In this document: one piece after another, positions 12,760 to 24,614 of the stretch
Layout: each line of letters opens with the position of its first letter
Position numbering within the stretch: the first letter of the stretch is position 1
Origin: Macrosoma leucophasiata
Taxonomy: Eukaryota > Arthropoda > Insecta > Lepidoptera > Hedylidae
Length of the DNA stretch: 64,000 bases
Direction of reading: 5' to 3'
Assembly (NCBI GenBank): GCA_036365455.1
Contig: JAWQUS010000008.1
Coordinates: forward strand, 23,109,501 to 23,173,500
Program-made: the position numbers and the translations under genes
Notes under the pieces: model-generated
Told to the model about the DNA's origin: nothing
The model's input: the letters and a program-made list of their open reading frames with translations, nothing else
Database searches by the model: none

Positions 12760-13006
12760 CTGGGGTGCTGCCGCCTATCTGTATTGCTACTGACATTGTC
12801 ATTGCTGACAAATTTTCATGTCGATTTGTAGCTCCTTTAAAAGTTGTGTTGATAATCTGATTGATATTCCCGTTTTCGTAGGTGATAAACAAGCGATAAT
12901 GGTAGATTATTTCGATTATTGTTATTTAGTTAAAGTAAAAATCGACTTTAAAATTTGACAGCAATGACAATGACGACGGCAATGTCGATAGGCGGTGGCA
13001 CCTCTG
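12760..13006. mobile_element. hAT-like short inverted-repeat element, family 1
   Basis: About 55-bp inverted ends (GGGGTGCTGCCGCCTATC type, with ATTGTCATTGCTG). Flanks ACATGGAG and ATCTGGAG match at 6 of 8. It shares its whole length with 9851-10097. Confidence 0.85.
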
Positions 13007-13008
13007 AT

Positions 13009-13213
13009 CTGGAGGCCGACCGCCTAACTCAAATGCTTTCGTTTAGCTTTCGATTATGACAATATCTTATCAGTTTCGTACCGCCTAACTTATTCCTGGA
13101 AGTGTTTTCGTCCGCACGTATATACTTAAGAGCAAAATTATTTAATAGGCGGTACGAAACTGACAAGATAACGTCCTAAACGAAAACATTTCAGTTAGGT
13201 GGTCGGCCCCCTG
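13009..13213. mobile_element. short inverted-repeat element abutting the previous one
   Basis: Ends GGCCGACCGCCTAACT and AGTTAGGTGGTCGGCC with about 65-bp arms, including CAGTTTCGTACCGCCT and its complement. It lies directly beside the family-1 element, 2 bases away, so one may have inserted next to the other. Confidence 0.82.
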
Positions 13214-13294
13214 GGTACCTTTCAGCCGTGAGACATATGCCACCTTTCCTTATTTATATTTTCCTATATTATTTTTATTACTTCTTGATAACAT

Positions 13295-13578
13295 GTTTTT
13301 TTTTTATTTGATGGAAGTGGCAAACAAGCATGCACTTCACATTGATGTTAAGTGATGATTGCAGCCTATAGACACTTACACAAAGACCACGGTCAAAATG
13401 CAGATGCGTTACCACTCCTGAAGCCTAAGGTGTTATGCCTCTTTGCCGGAAATTACAGGGCCTTACATTGCCAGGAACACGATAGTGCTGAACACTACCA
13501 TTTAGCGGCAAGTATATTATTAGGTAATGCGGTGGTGCCTACGCCCGCCGCTTCGTCACTGGAGCTCTACCACCAGTA
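13295..13578 (-). mobile_element. SINE-A copy
   Basis: Begins with a T-run, reads GGAAGTGGCAAACAAGCATG and ends GAGCTCTACCACCAGT. The hairpin near the 5' end is mutated. Confidence 0.85.
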
Positions 13579-14043
13579 AAAATATATGAATAGGTATCAT
13601 ACGCCGTTATTGTTTGGTGACTGTTCTATGTTTTTCATTTATTTTATTTGGTTAGTATATGTCTCCGTGCTGTCTGGCTAAATAGAATGTAACTTTCTAG
13701 TTTCTAAAGAAGTATATTTTCTATAACCCTTCTGTCCATTTGACTGACGCGTGATTCGACACCATAGCTTTTTAATAATGCGTGATGGACAGAACGCGTT
13801 TCCTCTTTGTGCGTGGCGTCAAAGGATTACTTAATGAACACGGGACGGCAATTTTCACTGCGGCTTCAGTTCATTTTACAGGCCCTACGCTTCGGACGAA
13901 ATTTCGTACTGCACATAGCTACTGAAGCATTTTCAGACCTGAAAATTAGTTTTATAGTACAAGATTTCATTATGAAATGAATTAGGTAGAGGTCTGAGAT
14001 CGTCGTTCAAACGTGAGACAACGTCGTTCAACTATTTACGTAA

Positions 14044-14182
14044 TTTTTATGTCTAAAGATTGACAGATGAGCAGACGGGCCACCTGATGGAAAGTGGTTA
14101 TCTGTCGCCTATGAACATTTCAACATCAGGGGAGTTGCCAACGCGCTGCCAGCCCTGAAGGACTCTGTCATTACTAGAACCT
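14044..14182 (-). mobile_element. LINE (CR1/Jockey-like) 3' UTR fragment
   Basis: Carries GACGGGCCACCTGATGGAAA and GTCGCCTATGAACATTTC, the same 3' UTR as the element at 14345, in the same orientation about 300 bases away. Confidence 0.75.
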
Positions 14183-14344
14183 AAGCGTTATCTGGGCTGG
14201 ATCTGGCTTTGCGATCGCCAATTTCGCGGTGAAATAAGATAATCATATAATAATGCCGTCTGGAGACGAGGCGACTGTATATCGCCACTCGAAAAAAAAT
14301 CATATAAAGTACGATAAAAAACTCGCACCACGGATTTGAGCTGT

Positions 14345-14870
14345 TTTTTTAATGTCTGAAGGTTGACAGATAAGCAAACGGGCCACCTGATGGAAAGTGG
14401 TCACCATCGCCTATGAACATTTGCAACACCAGGGGAGTTAGCGCTGCCAGCCCTGAAGGACTCTTTTGACACCATTTTTGAATAACCTAGGGAACACCTC
14501 AGAGGGAAGTTCGTTCCACAATTTACACGTTCTGGGCATGAACGAACGTGAAAACCGCACCGTTGAGCACTGCCAGGTGTCCAGTCGGTGAGGGTGGGAC
14601 TTCTCTCTTCGGCGGGTAGTACGGTGTAGGAAAAGAGACGGCGGCTTCATGTCAAACAGTTCAGCAGAGCACTCACCAATGTAGAGACGGTACAACACGC
14701 ACAGACTCCATCGAAAATCTGAACTTGCGCAGAGACATTCTCTGCGCAGGCTCAGATGTTCGAGCCTGTCAGTCTGTCGAAGTTTACGCACCATACACAT
14801 TTTGAACAATCTTGACGCTTGGCGATACTTTTTATGACTAATTACACTTCTTGTTCTTACCAAATACATA
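14345..14870 (-). pseudogene. LINE (CR1/Jockey-like) 3' end with reverse-transcriptase C-terminus
   Basis: The - strand frame at 14869-14438 gives about 143 residues. They include LCVLYRLYIGECSAELFDM, HPHRLDTWQCSTVRFSRSF and CKLWNELPSEVFP, the usual C-terminus of CR1/Jockey-type non-LTR reverse transcriptases. The family's 3' UTR follows. It is 5'-truncated. Confidence 0.82.
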
Positions 14871-15148
14871 ATATCATACTATCCCAGTAGAACGAGAAAA
14901 ACTACTAGTAGAAGCCAGCTCAATATTAGTAAATGATTAGTTAACCCGCCGGGAACGGATTCGATTACTAATCAAACGGTCTGTCCAGCCTCGATCTATT
15001 GATATTATTAAGGGAATTTATCAGACAAAGCATCGTGCAAATTGATTTTGACTGGCATCGCTTGTGGCCGAAGTTCGACAATTTGTGCTCGTGATAAAGC
15101 GTTACCTATAACACCAGCGCATGTTCGCTTTATTTGATTACTAGCGGC

Positions 15149-15215
15149 CATAGAGCAGCACGGCCCACTGGCCGCGGCGGACCGGAGGGGAGTAGCTTAT
15201 GCTAGCGGCCCGCTC
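15149..15215. mobile_element. single end of a family-2 hAT-like element
   Basis: Only CATAGAGCAGCACGGCCCAC followed by GCGGCGGACCGGAGGGGAGT remains. The rest of the element is absent. Confidence 0.7.
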
Positions 15216-15287
15216 CAAGCTTCGCACAGGTGCAATGTAACTTTGTTACCTTCATTACTAATGCCGTACTATTAAATTATATTTTAA

Positions 15288-15433
15288 CCCCCTTATTCAT
15301 AAACGTACATTAGATATGTTTTAGCTATAGAATGCTTTGTCTTTGTCAGTTGCATTGTCAAATGTGCAGTATAGAAAAAGACAAAGGAGAGATTAGCAAC
15401 ACTTTAGCTAAAATACGTTTATGAATAAGGGGG
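15288..15433. mobile_element. 146-bp inverted-repeat element with TAA target duplication
   Basis: Ends CCCCCTTATTCATAAACG and CGTTTATGAATAAGGGGG, flanked by TAA on both sides (15285-15287 and 15434-15436). A 3-bp TWA duplication suggests a PIF/Harbinger-type element. A second copy is at 62229. Confidence 0.85.
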
Positions 15434-15729
15434 TAAGTTTTTAACATGTGTAATTCTGGAGCCACTATTTATTTTTCTAATACATATTATAGTGTATATA
15501 TATATATATATATATAATAATATTTAAGTATATGTTTTTTAGCTAATCCGGTAGATCACCCATCTTCATCTTTTGCCCTGGTAGTCCAAAAGGTGCAGAT
15601 GCATTACTGAGGCCTTAAATGTATCCTATTGTAATACTAATGTCAAATATCGAAGCGGAACATGATAGTACCTACTGATGATTACCATTTCCTAGCAGAT
15701 ACCTAAATATATTAAAGCAATGCAAGTTA

Positions 15730-16700
15730 TAGATATAAAGCTCCAAAGGCGAGCAGCCATTGAGGCAAATGTTATTATGTTTCAGTATAATGACTTAATT
15801 AATTGATTGGCGAAAATAGTAATCTAAAGATAAAAAATAGTGAAAGCTATACTGATGTAACCTACTAATTATGAGTCGGAGCCAATCAAAAAAGCAAGTT
15901 ATACACGCAACGCATCCTGCGTTGCGTGTCGTGCTGCTGCGCCAAGGTTTTTGTTCTTAACCACAGGATACTTCAGCACCTTCGATATAATTTGACCTTG
16001 TTTTGTTTATAACAATTCTGCAAAATAATGTTTGAATTTTATATGTCGTCGCGTCCCTCGATTTAGGCAGCGGCAAGCCCCGGTTGCAGCGCTATCTGCT
16101 CACATTTATCTCGAGCCTGAGTTACACGGTCGCGTAATATGAACGTGTAATGAACAGGCTCAAGAGATAATACGGCTATTTTATGTAGGTGGATCACATC
16201 TCATTAGCAATCCTCTGTCCCCGGCTTGATTACGCCGCTGTCGCCGCTTATTGTTTTGTTCAATTAGGGTCATAACTCGGTACAGCCACCCGGCACCCGA
16301 CCAGTAAATAAGTTTTTTTTTTTAATAAATAATTTTTTTTTATTGATTGTACTTAAGTGGAACAAAAATTTCAAGAAGCCCTGTAGTCTGTGCTAGCATA
16401 GCTGTGTTACAGGCTACAGTGTCTTCCTCATCATACATGTCAGGAATACGTACAATAAACAGGTGTAGTAAACAAAAAAAAAACAAAATAGAAAAATACA
16501 AGAATACAATTTGGACGAACGTGAGTGTGTAGGAGTCTGCTGTAGTAGTAGTAGCTGAGTAAGCTGTGAGGGCGGATTTCACCGTTTGCTCTGGGAGCTG
16601 AGTTTAATAAAACGCGGCTTAGCCTAGAATTCTAGTCCAAATTCAACCTCGTCACGAACAATTTTCGTCATTGAAATCCAAGTAGTGTTATTGAATTTGC
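15730..16700. other. non-coding stretch, nothing recognised
   Basis: No reading frame with family features and no repeat structure I can name. Confidence 0.5.
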
Positions 16701-16779
16701 TTCAGAACGCAAAACTAGCTTTATTACGACGGTGAGATGGGCCCTGAGTGTATAGAGAGAGTTTGGGTTATGTCGGGGA

Positions 16780-16930
16780 GAGAGTAAGTGTGTGTTTGTG
16801 AGTGTGTGTGTGTGTGTCTGTGTGTGTGTGTGCGTGCGTTTGTGAGGATGAGTGAGTGATTGTGAGGGTGAATGAGTGTTTGCGAGAGTGAGTGAGTTTT
16901 TGAGTGTGTTTGTGTGTGTGGGCATGCTTG
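16780..16930 (+). repeat. GT-rich microsatellite tract
   Basis: Imperfect (GT)n with GA interruptions, continuing as a GA-rich run near 17020-17040. The long open frames on both strands here are artefacts of the dinucleotide repeat. Confidence 0.9.
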
Positions 16931-18327
16931 TGTGCGCACGCGTGTTTGAGAATGGGAGTAGGTGCATGTCTTCGTGAATGGGTAAGTATGTGTCTATGAC
17001 TACAGACACACTTATTTCTTAGAGAGAGAGAAAGAGAGAGGACATGGGTAAATGTGAGACTGCAGAACGCAAACAGCTCGCGGACCATTTGAAAACAGCC
17101 CGTTGGCAATGCATAGTCAACGCAAGGCAAGCTAATGGTATACGGAACGGAGTTGATGTAATGAGTGCAGACCGCTCAAGGCGGTCAGGCGCTGGTCGGG
17201 TGTCGGGTGGCGGTAGTGAGCTATGACCCTTACACTGGAAAAGTTGCGTATATAAGAAATAACGGATTTACGTAGGAGAGAGACTGGTATATTGAACTGC
17301 CTGATAAATTGTACCACCTCAAAATTTGGCACTTACTGTAACTTATTTTCTTTGTAACGGCCTCCGGCAAGTGCATAAGTTTTTAGAGAAAAAAATGTGT
17401 TTTGAAGGTCCGTCATACAAATTTTGACGTGTGTAGTAGCTAAGGAGATTACTCAGTGAAAATGTAAGTTACGTATTTGTTATATTTTTTTATTGATTAG
17501 ATTTGTAATCACCGCTTTAACCATAGGGTTGCGAACGTATTATGTTCAAAGGTCATTTTGTGACAAATATTTATTTTCCGAATCTCTTAGTTTGGTAACT
17601 TGTACCATCAACAGTTGTGTTATTTGTACTGGTATAATTTACCCAACTTGGTGAAATTTGAACTAATTTGTATTTTTTCAGATAAATGATTACCATAAAT
17701 AGTATTATAAAATAAAACTATTTAACGTCATGGCAAAATGCGATATAAGTTGAGGGTCAAATGAGTGCATTCGTTGTTGTAAATGGGTTCCCGGAACCTG
17801 TACATTGAAACAATATATTTACGATTTTTTAAATACTAATACGGTAAAAGAAATAAAGAGTTTGATCTCAGTAACTGTTATATACTAAAAAAAAAAAGAA
17901 TTTTTTAAATTTTTGTTAGCACAATATAATTAATTCATTTTGTCTATTATTAAAACTCTTTATTTTAATTTATTATCAAAAATAGATATTTTGAATAAAC
18001 TAAAAACTGGTACAATATATCCGACTCTCCCCTATATAGATTGTTTTAGTAAACATTTTAGCTAAATATTCGCGAGATAAATCCGTAAACTAATTTTATT
18101 TCAATGATATAATGATTTCAATAAAGATTATACTTTCCCATTGTTTCATTATTAATTTGATCAAAACGAAACCATGCAAAGCTTGATTAAATCTAATTAG
18201 CAACCATGTCCGTACTGGCTTGATTTCGCCGAATTATTATTGTTTCAAACAATAGACCGACGTAAAGTTACTACGACGGGAAGGACAGAACATGGGAATT
18301 TAATATTCTTATATAAGAACTCACGTT

Positions 18328-18600
18328 TTGTTTCTGCTGTACAAGATATTATTTAATCCACAAACACCCATTTATTTAAAAGAACGCTTTGATTACTTGT
18401 ACCTCTCTAAATCTAAGTTCTTTCGCTCTTCTGTCATTTTAAAACTTAAAATTCCTGCACTTTCTTCCAACTTCCTAGCGAACTCTTTTACTGTCACAGC
18501 TGTTCGTTTATGGAATGCTCTCCCCTTAACTGTGAGGCAGGTTCAAACTATCAATTCATTTAAAAAGCAAGTAATAAATCATCATCTGTCCGTGTAATTA
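18328..18600 (+). pseudogene. non-LTR retrotransposon reverse-transcriptase C-terminus fragment
   Basis: The frame reads LLYKILFNPQTPIYLKERF, then SFTVTAVRLWNALPLTVRQ and FKKQVINHHLS, the pattern of a LINE RT C-terminus (RLWNALP). It is a different subfamily from the copy at 14438. Confidence 0.75.
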
Positions 18601-18668
18601 TACTTCACATTCCTCCGATATTATTCTTTTATTCTGTCCATAAAGTAATTATTGTTCCTGTAAAGTAA

Positions 18669-18957
18669 TTTTTTTTTTTTTTATGTAACTGTAGTGGCAA
18701 ACAAGCATGCAGTTCACATTGATGTTAAGTGATGACTGCAGCCTATAGACACTTACATGAAGACCAAGGCCAAAATGCAGATGCGTTACCACCCCTGAGG
18801 CCTAAGGTGTTATGCCTCTGTGCCGGAAATTACAGGGCCGTACATTACCACCTGACCGGGACACGATAGTGCTGAACACTACCATTTAGCGGCAAGTAAA
18901 TTAGGTAATGCGGTGGTGCCTACGCCCGCGAGCTCTGTCACTGTAGCTCTACCACCA
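18669..18957 (-). mobile_element. SINE-A, full-length reference copy
   Basis: About 289 bp with a 9-bp target duplication GTAAAGTAA (18660-18668 and 18958-18966). A T-run directly follows the left duplication, so this is a poly(A)-tailed retroposon read on the - strand. In sense orientation it begins ACTGGTGGTAGAGCTC and then holds a small hairpin (GAGCTCC / GGAGCTC with a 6-base loop, mutated here). CACTATCGTGTTCCGG follows, then TTAGGCCTCAGG, and the 3' end reads CATGCTTGTTTGCCAC before the A-tail. A tRNA-type promoter is not clear. Confidence 0.85.
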
Positions 18958-19101
18958 GTAAAGTAAGTGCTATTATTTAATTCTTTGTAATTTGTACGCC
19001 TTTTTTGTTATTGACGTTGTCATGTTCCTTCTGATCTGGTTGCCTGGAAGAAATTGCTGTGTAGCAATAAGGCCGCCATTTGTGCTTGTCCTTAAATTGT
19101 A

Positions 19102-19531
19102 ACGTAACGTAACTTCACGCCTGTAATCCCCGAAGGGGTAGGCAGAGGTAAATGCATGCATTCAAGCATACATGCAAACACCCACGATTCGCCGGTTACG
19201 TTTTGGCCCATATAACAGGTGGCGAGCCTGTTGACATCTCCGGGCACATTACCAAACTTTGAGGTACTGGGAAATTTCCAGAAAATGGAAAAATCCCAAT
19301 AGAACCAGAGATAAAGGCTTTTTCACCATTATCTCTGATAACCGAAGGTAGACGAGGCGCGAGAGGTTTGTCAGAACCGGGATATCTGGCGCTCTACACT
19401 CTCTGCCTACCCCGTTAGGGACCTGGCGTGAAGATACATACATACATATCTGATAACCCCCTACCCGGGAATCGAATCCAGGACCTCAGCGTAGTAGTAG
19501 TGGCCTGCTACCACTAGGCTACCGAGGCAGT
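19102..19531 (-). mobile_element. SINE-B containing a nested LINE-tail insertion
   Basis: Flanked by a 13-bp duplication TCCTTAAATTGTA (19089-19101 and 19532-19544). Removing the nested 105-bp insert and its 10-bp duplication leaves 315 bp, exactly the reference length. Confidence 0.93.
19344..19448 (+). mobile_element. short LINE 3'-end insertion inside SINE-B
   Basis: A 105-bp insert flanked by a 10-bp duplication TCTGATAACC (19334-19343 and 19449-19458). It ends CCTGGCGTGAAG followed by iterated TACA. The block CTACCCCGTTAGGGACCTGG is related to the SINE-B 3' end, which suggests that this LINE supplies the SINE-B tail. Confidence 0.85.
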
Positions 19532-21485
19532 TCCTTAAATTGTATCTTGTCTATTCCTGTGTGTACAATAAAGAATAGTGTTGTTGTTGTTATAAGTATA
19601 TTAAAGGATTTAGATGGATGTTTGTTTGTAAAACAATAGGTATCTACATAGGTTTGTTGAGGTTCTGACTTCTGTTAATCGAGATCGCATGGCTACGGTG
19701 CTAACTTTTTCGTGGTGGTGTGCATTCGTTTTCAATTGATTCGTATTAGCGAATTAGAGGTTCTGTTATTCGTGGTCGCGTTGCTTCGGTGCTAAGTTTT
19801 TCGTAATGACGTGCATTCGTTGTTAAGTGATTCGTTTAGTGTTCGTAAATTTACAGAGACGTGGTATTCTGTGTGACACTTTTCAAAGTCCGGTATCACA
19901 CTGGAGAACATGGCTCCTTTGTTTTAATACCTAATGGCAAACAATTCCCTTTGGTGGTAAGTGAATACTGTAGTCATGCAGTCTATAGACATTTACACGT
20001 ACCTACATGCGTAGCCATTTTCTAGCCTGCGGGGGTACCACCTTTTATTTCGACCCTAAACTGAATCATCATCATCCTCATCATTTCACCCGAAAGACAC
20101 GTCCACAGCTGGACAAGTCTTCCCCAATTAAGCCCGCAGTCGTGCAACTTTGCGAATCGCAAGACAGTGCTGTCCATCCTGCGTGTTTGGACTTAGGTAC
20201 CTACTATCGCCGTATTGGAATGGTTTGACTGCCATATTTCCATGGACTGACTTCACTGCTGGATGAGTTCTCTTCCACTATCATAATTGATAAATTTATG
20301 CGATTACAGTGTACCTATACAATACATATTGTAAGGGTGAGGTAAAAAATCGATATTTTCACAGAAAAAAAAACACAGCTCCAATTTCGCTTGAATAAAA
20401 TCACAGCACATTTTGGTCCTATGATTTTTCTTTCTGAAATTTCCGTATTGGTTTTGCGTACACATTTCCGCGGCTTCGTTTTCCTCGCGTGCCCATCGAA
20501 CTGTAATACTGTCGTGTTGACGCATATTGCCAAAGCCTCGTTTCAACATCATCATTTCAACGAATTACCAATTGATACTATAAATTTAAGGAACCACCGA
20601 ACTGTGCTTCGTGTCTGTCAGGTTATAAATGGCGCTCCTGAGCGACATTCATAGTTATTATTATTATTTCTAGTTGAGATGTGAACCTACTAATTTACAC
20701 ACCTATATTGTAACTACAGGTGATGACGCTACAGCCTTAGGTATTGGTAATCAAAATATGAAAAAATGGCAATTCAATAGTTAAGTTTTTAGTCCGCTTA
20801 TCTCATACATAGATTATACCTATCAATTTACACAAAACTTTAATAAAATTATGTATACAAACATTCCTCATGAATCACTATCTATTCGTGAAAACCGTAT
20901 GAGAATCCGTCCGTCCATCTTTGAGTTTAGCGCAAACAGACAGACGCCGCAGGGGACTTCGTTTTATATTATGTATAGATTTTTTATTTCTGGAATTCAC
21001 GCGTCTTTGAGAGCCAGCACGAAATCATCATGATACTACAGTAGTAAGTAAATACGCGTCTACAAAGTAGTCCCGTCGGTGTGCTACCGGCGGTCGCGCC
21101 GCAAACTGACAGCACAGAGCAACCAAAAAGAGCGCAGCGGCAATGCCTCATGCACGTGAAGCAATAAAGTCACTCACATCACACACATATTCCTGTACGT
21201 TATATTGTAATCTTTCCAGTCGGACGAAGATGGGATCAAACACTGGTTATACGCGGTGAAATTGTAATGGTATAATAAAGTATTTTTGTCTAGTTTTAAC
21301 CATCGATCAATAATATTATTTTATCATAATATTAAAACGTGAACCAAAACCGTAGGAGCAGAGGGGCCCAAATTAATATTATTAAAGTCATATTTAAAGT
21401 GTTGCAATTTTTTATTGCATTATTTTGTTAATAAGTTTAGCAACCACTTTCGTCTGTTTGCACAGCCTTGTTTTGACAGTGCAAT

Positions 21486-21688
21486 TAAATACGCTTACAC
21501 TCACAGTCCCACAGTAGGTATAAACCAGTGTTGTGGGAGCCGTTGTACACATACAGCATATACACAAACACCCAGACCCGAGATAAATATCTGTTGGCTA
21601 TACAAATATTTGTCCCAGTGCGGAGATCATACCCGCGACCCTTCGAATCATGCGGTCATCTCACACCGCTGGACTAACCGAGTCGTCA
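21486..21688 (-). mobile_element. SINE-D, tRNA-derived
   Basis: Read on the - strand it begins GACTCGGTTAGTCCAGCGG (A box) and GATTCGAAGGGTCGCGGG (B-box-like). It passes CGGGTCTGGGTGTTTGTG and ends GAGTGTAAGCGTATTT. Confidence 0.85.
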
Positions 21689-22188
21689 AATTTCTTTAAT
21701 TCCCTAGCATGCTAGCCACGGCCGCCCTCAGGTTTTAGTTTAAAAAACCTGGCTCCACTGAGCGCAGCATTAAGGGTTTTTATTTTAGCAGGTGGCAACC
21801 CTAAGCCTTACTAAATACGCATCCGTGAAGTACCCGTCAATTAGGCACCGTCGTTCGCACCGTAAACTTCCAAAAAGGCCGTGCACAGTCAATTTGCCCT
21901 CGCCTCACGTGCCTAATCCAATAAAGTCGCTCCTTTTAGCGTTGATTTGTAATTTGTCACGTATCTTTACAGATAGCTTGATGACTCGACGCACGCCTTT
22001 ATGAGTACCTGCGTTAGTCAGTCGTCTAATTTTTTTCTGGTGTTGTGTATACTTTGGTTGCCTTAACGAATCTGAAGGGATAGAGTATCATCTCATATTG
22101 AAATAGTTTGACTGCCATTTTCCCGTTGACTGACTGCAGTAGCGTATGAATTCTCCTCCATTAGTGGGCGATGGGGTTGTCACATCCC

Positions 22189-22502
22189 CATAGCGCAACA
22201 CGGGCCACCGGCCGCGGCGGACCGGCGGGAAGTAGCCATATGCAGGCTTTCCCCTCTGTCAAATTCAAGATTTAAATGGTTCTATGCCTGTCGCCCTGAT
22301 ATTTAAATGTGTGCGTGAAATTTTTTATGTATTTTGTTAACGTCAAGGTGAGAGTTTCATAGTAATCGACGATTTTTGGAATGTGGGTATGTGTCACACG
22401 TATTTCCCCTCGCAAAAAATGACAGACTGTTTTGCATCGGTAATGAACGCTATGGCTACTCCCCTCTGTTCCGCCGCGACCGGTGGGCCGATTTGCTCTG
22501 TC
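22189..22502. mobile_element. hAT-like inverted-repeat element, family 2, reverse copy
   Basis: Shares CGGCCGCGGCGGACCGGCGG-type ends and the interior (TGACAGACTGTTTTGCATCG) with 24800-25103, in the opposite orientation. The target duplication is lost. Confidence 0.82.
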
Positions 22503-23988
22503 ACGTAACATATAATATCATTGGTCACGCACGTCCCTATGTCTGAAAACAAAGTACATACTTTGAATACTTTATTTTTTAAGATGTAACTTAATTACGC
22601 TTTTTTAAATCAAGAATATACTTAGCGGTATAAAAAATAGCTTACGACGTATGCCTCAGCCCTACCTAAACACAAAAAAAAACATATTCATAAAAATAGC
22701 TTTCGGTGCTACTATGACACGAGATTTATGTTAAACAATTGACTAGAGACGTAATAATAGTTTTTATGTAGATATTTACAGGCTTCACCTTACCATCAAT
22801 GTGACCTGTATGCTTGTTTGCCACTTCGTATCACAAAAAGAAGGATAGATATTGCTGTACATATTTAAATCGCTCCCAATATGAAGAACGAGAATAGGGA
22901 CGGCTTACAACAGAAAAGCAGTAATGAAACCTTATAATCATTTAATCTTCCGTGCAACGTGCTCCAGTCACTCAGTGATGTAACGTTGACATTCCTAGAA
23001 TAACTTGCACTACGATCAAGAAATACCGTTTGAAATAATAGAGATTAGCTCCTTGCATCTAATATCATACATAACTCAAATAGTTGCAGATATAAAGATT
23101 TTTTTATGTTATAAAAGTGGCAAACATCAAGATCAAGTTATGACCAATACCGGACTATCAGTGCCTACGTAGGCAGTGTGCAACAGAGATAACGCTCTAC
23201 AAAGTCGAAACGAGCCGATCATCTCTTTCGCAGGCTCGATATGCAATAATGTATTTTTATCAATCTCGTAGGGATAAGCCAGTGTTCACAATGTAAGCTC
23301 AAAAAATGTGTCTGATTAAGATATGATGTTATATCGTTATAAATCTCTAAAGTTATCAGCGTTATAATTATACATATAAACACTCTGTCTATCAAAAAAA
23401 ACCGCATCAAAATCCGTTTTGGCGTTCTGGCTTGACGCGACATTTTTTCGTGCGTGCATCCGGCAGTCATTGGTTTATAAGTGTAAACAAAATGTAAACG
23501 GGATTATTAAACGTGACCACTCTTACTGTCATTCAAAATTACCCTACAAGGAACCAGGAGGCGTATTCTGTAACTCTTTAGCCATCCAGTTGAATGTCAT
23601 TTTGCAGTACATTGCTCTTTTCCACATCAAAGCAGCAATGCACTGAGAATGGCTATTGAAATTACGTCAACCGGAGATATATAAAACGCCTTCAGAGAGG
23701 TTAGGCTGGAGCACTATGGATAGTCTGTAACAACTTTTTGTAATAAAAGAACGATCTGGATTATTACGCTTGAAAAAGTTTTAAATTCCGTATTTTGTAT
23801 AGGACAACGGGACACGGGATAGGTGTGAAGATACATGTATATATACAACAGAACAATTGAGCTTCTTCCGTAAAGATTTCCCGGGCGAGGTGCACGAAAA
23901 TGGGACTATCCCATTCAAAACGTGACGTGTAAGTCTTGTGAATTATGGTCTAGTCCAACTTGCTTATTTTCGTTCATCTTTGTTTCAG

Positions 23989-24065
23989 GTGGTCTGAGCA
24001 GTAGGGATGAAATAGAACTCAAAGGACCTCCGCCATACTTCCACGAAGTCCACCGCCAAGAGAAA
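23989..24065 (+). CDS. alpha-mannosidase II-type gene, first recognised exon (stem region)
   Basis: A 77-nt exon is bounded by a pyrimidine-rich acceptor ending TTTCAG and a GTGAGT donor. The only frame without a stop begins with the last two bases of a split codon and then encodes 25 residues, from GLSSRDEIELKG to HEVHRQEK. It ends in phase 0, matching the phase-0 start of the exon at 42943. In Golgi mannosidases this part precedes the catalytic domain and belongs to the lumenal stem, which is poorly conserved. The call therefore rests on splice signals, phase and position rather than strong homology. The upstream exon with the start codon, cytosolic tail and membrane anchor was not found. 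The next intron is 18.9 kb. Confidence 0.68.
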
Positions 24066-24192
24066 GTGAGTTACGATTTTTAATTAATTTTATAATGATT
24101 TAACCGCCCAGACGCGATTCCGACGGCGGCGTGTGAACAATTGAAATCAATTGCCATATTTTTTTCGCGAGCTGATAACGATTTTTTTTTAT

Positions 24193-24614
24193 CTAAGGGC
24201 CATCCCACACGTACCACAACCACACGACAACCACAACCACACCACGTGGTCGGGCGTATATTTTGTATTGAATATAAATAGAACCATTCACACGCACCAC
24301 ATTTTGCAGTCGTTCCCGACCTTGCTTGTATCATACCGACGACATCGCAACCACAACGCAACTACCTACGACACCGAGACCTAGCGGCCGACCCCATCGC
24401 AAACACAAAGTTGTGTCGACGCCATGAAGGATGTTTGCTTTCCTCGCCGGTGTTAAACTGTAAACTGTGTCTGCAGACGACGCCACATCGACATTGTCGG
24501 AAACTCAACGCAACTACAAAAAGCTGCAGCGACCTATTCACTCGTAACCACTGCTCGACCACATTTTGACGCTGTGATGTGGTGTGGTTGTGGTACGTGT
24601 GGGTCGGCACTTAG
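24193..24614. mobile_element. CCACAAC-rich inverted-repeat element
   Basis: Ends CTAAGGGCCATCCCACACG and CGTGTGGGTCGGCACTTAG, then inner arms rich in ACCACAACCACA and its complement. It is about 420 bp and lies 127 bases after the exon at 23989-24065. Confidence 0.8.

Noticed and set aside
16668..17130. Overlapping open frames rich in His/Thr/Ser
   Set aside because: Products of the GT/GA dinucleotide tract; all frames are open there.
18669..18957. SINE-A as a Helitron end (hairpin near one terminus)
   Set aside because: A poly(A) tail next to a 9-bp target duplication fits a retroposon; Helitrons make no duplication, and no CTRR end follows the hairpin.
18973..19161. Recurring short frame MHAFTSAYPFGDYRREVT on both strands (also at 32586 and 45016)
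   Set aside because: It is the translation of the SINE-B 3' end, repeated because the SINE is repeated; not a gene family.
21030..21960. Possible direct repeat (TAAATACGC ... CAATAAAGTC at 21045 and 21815)
   Set aside because: Only word-level similarity; too weak to call without alignment.
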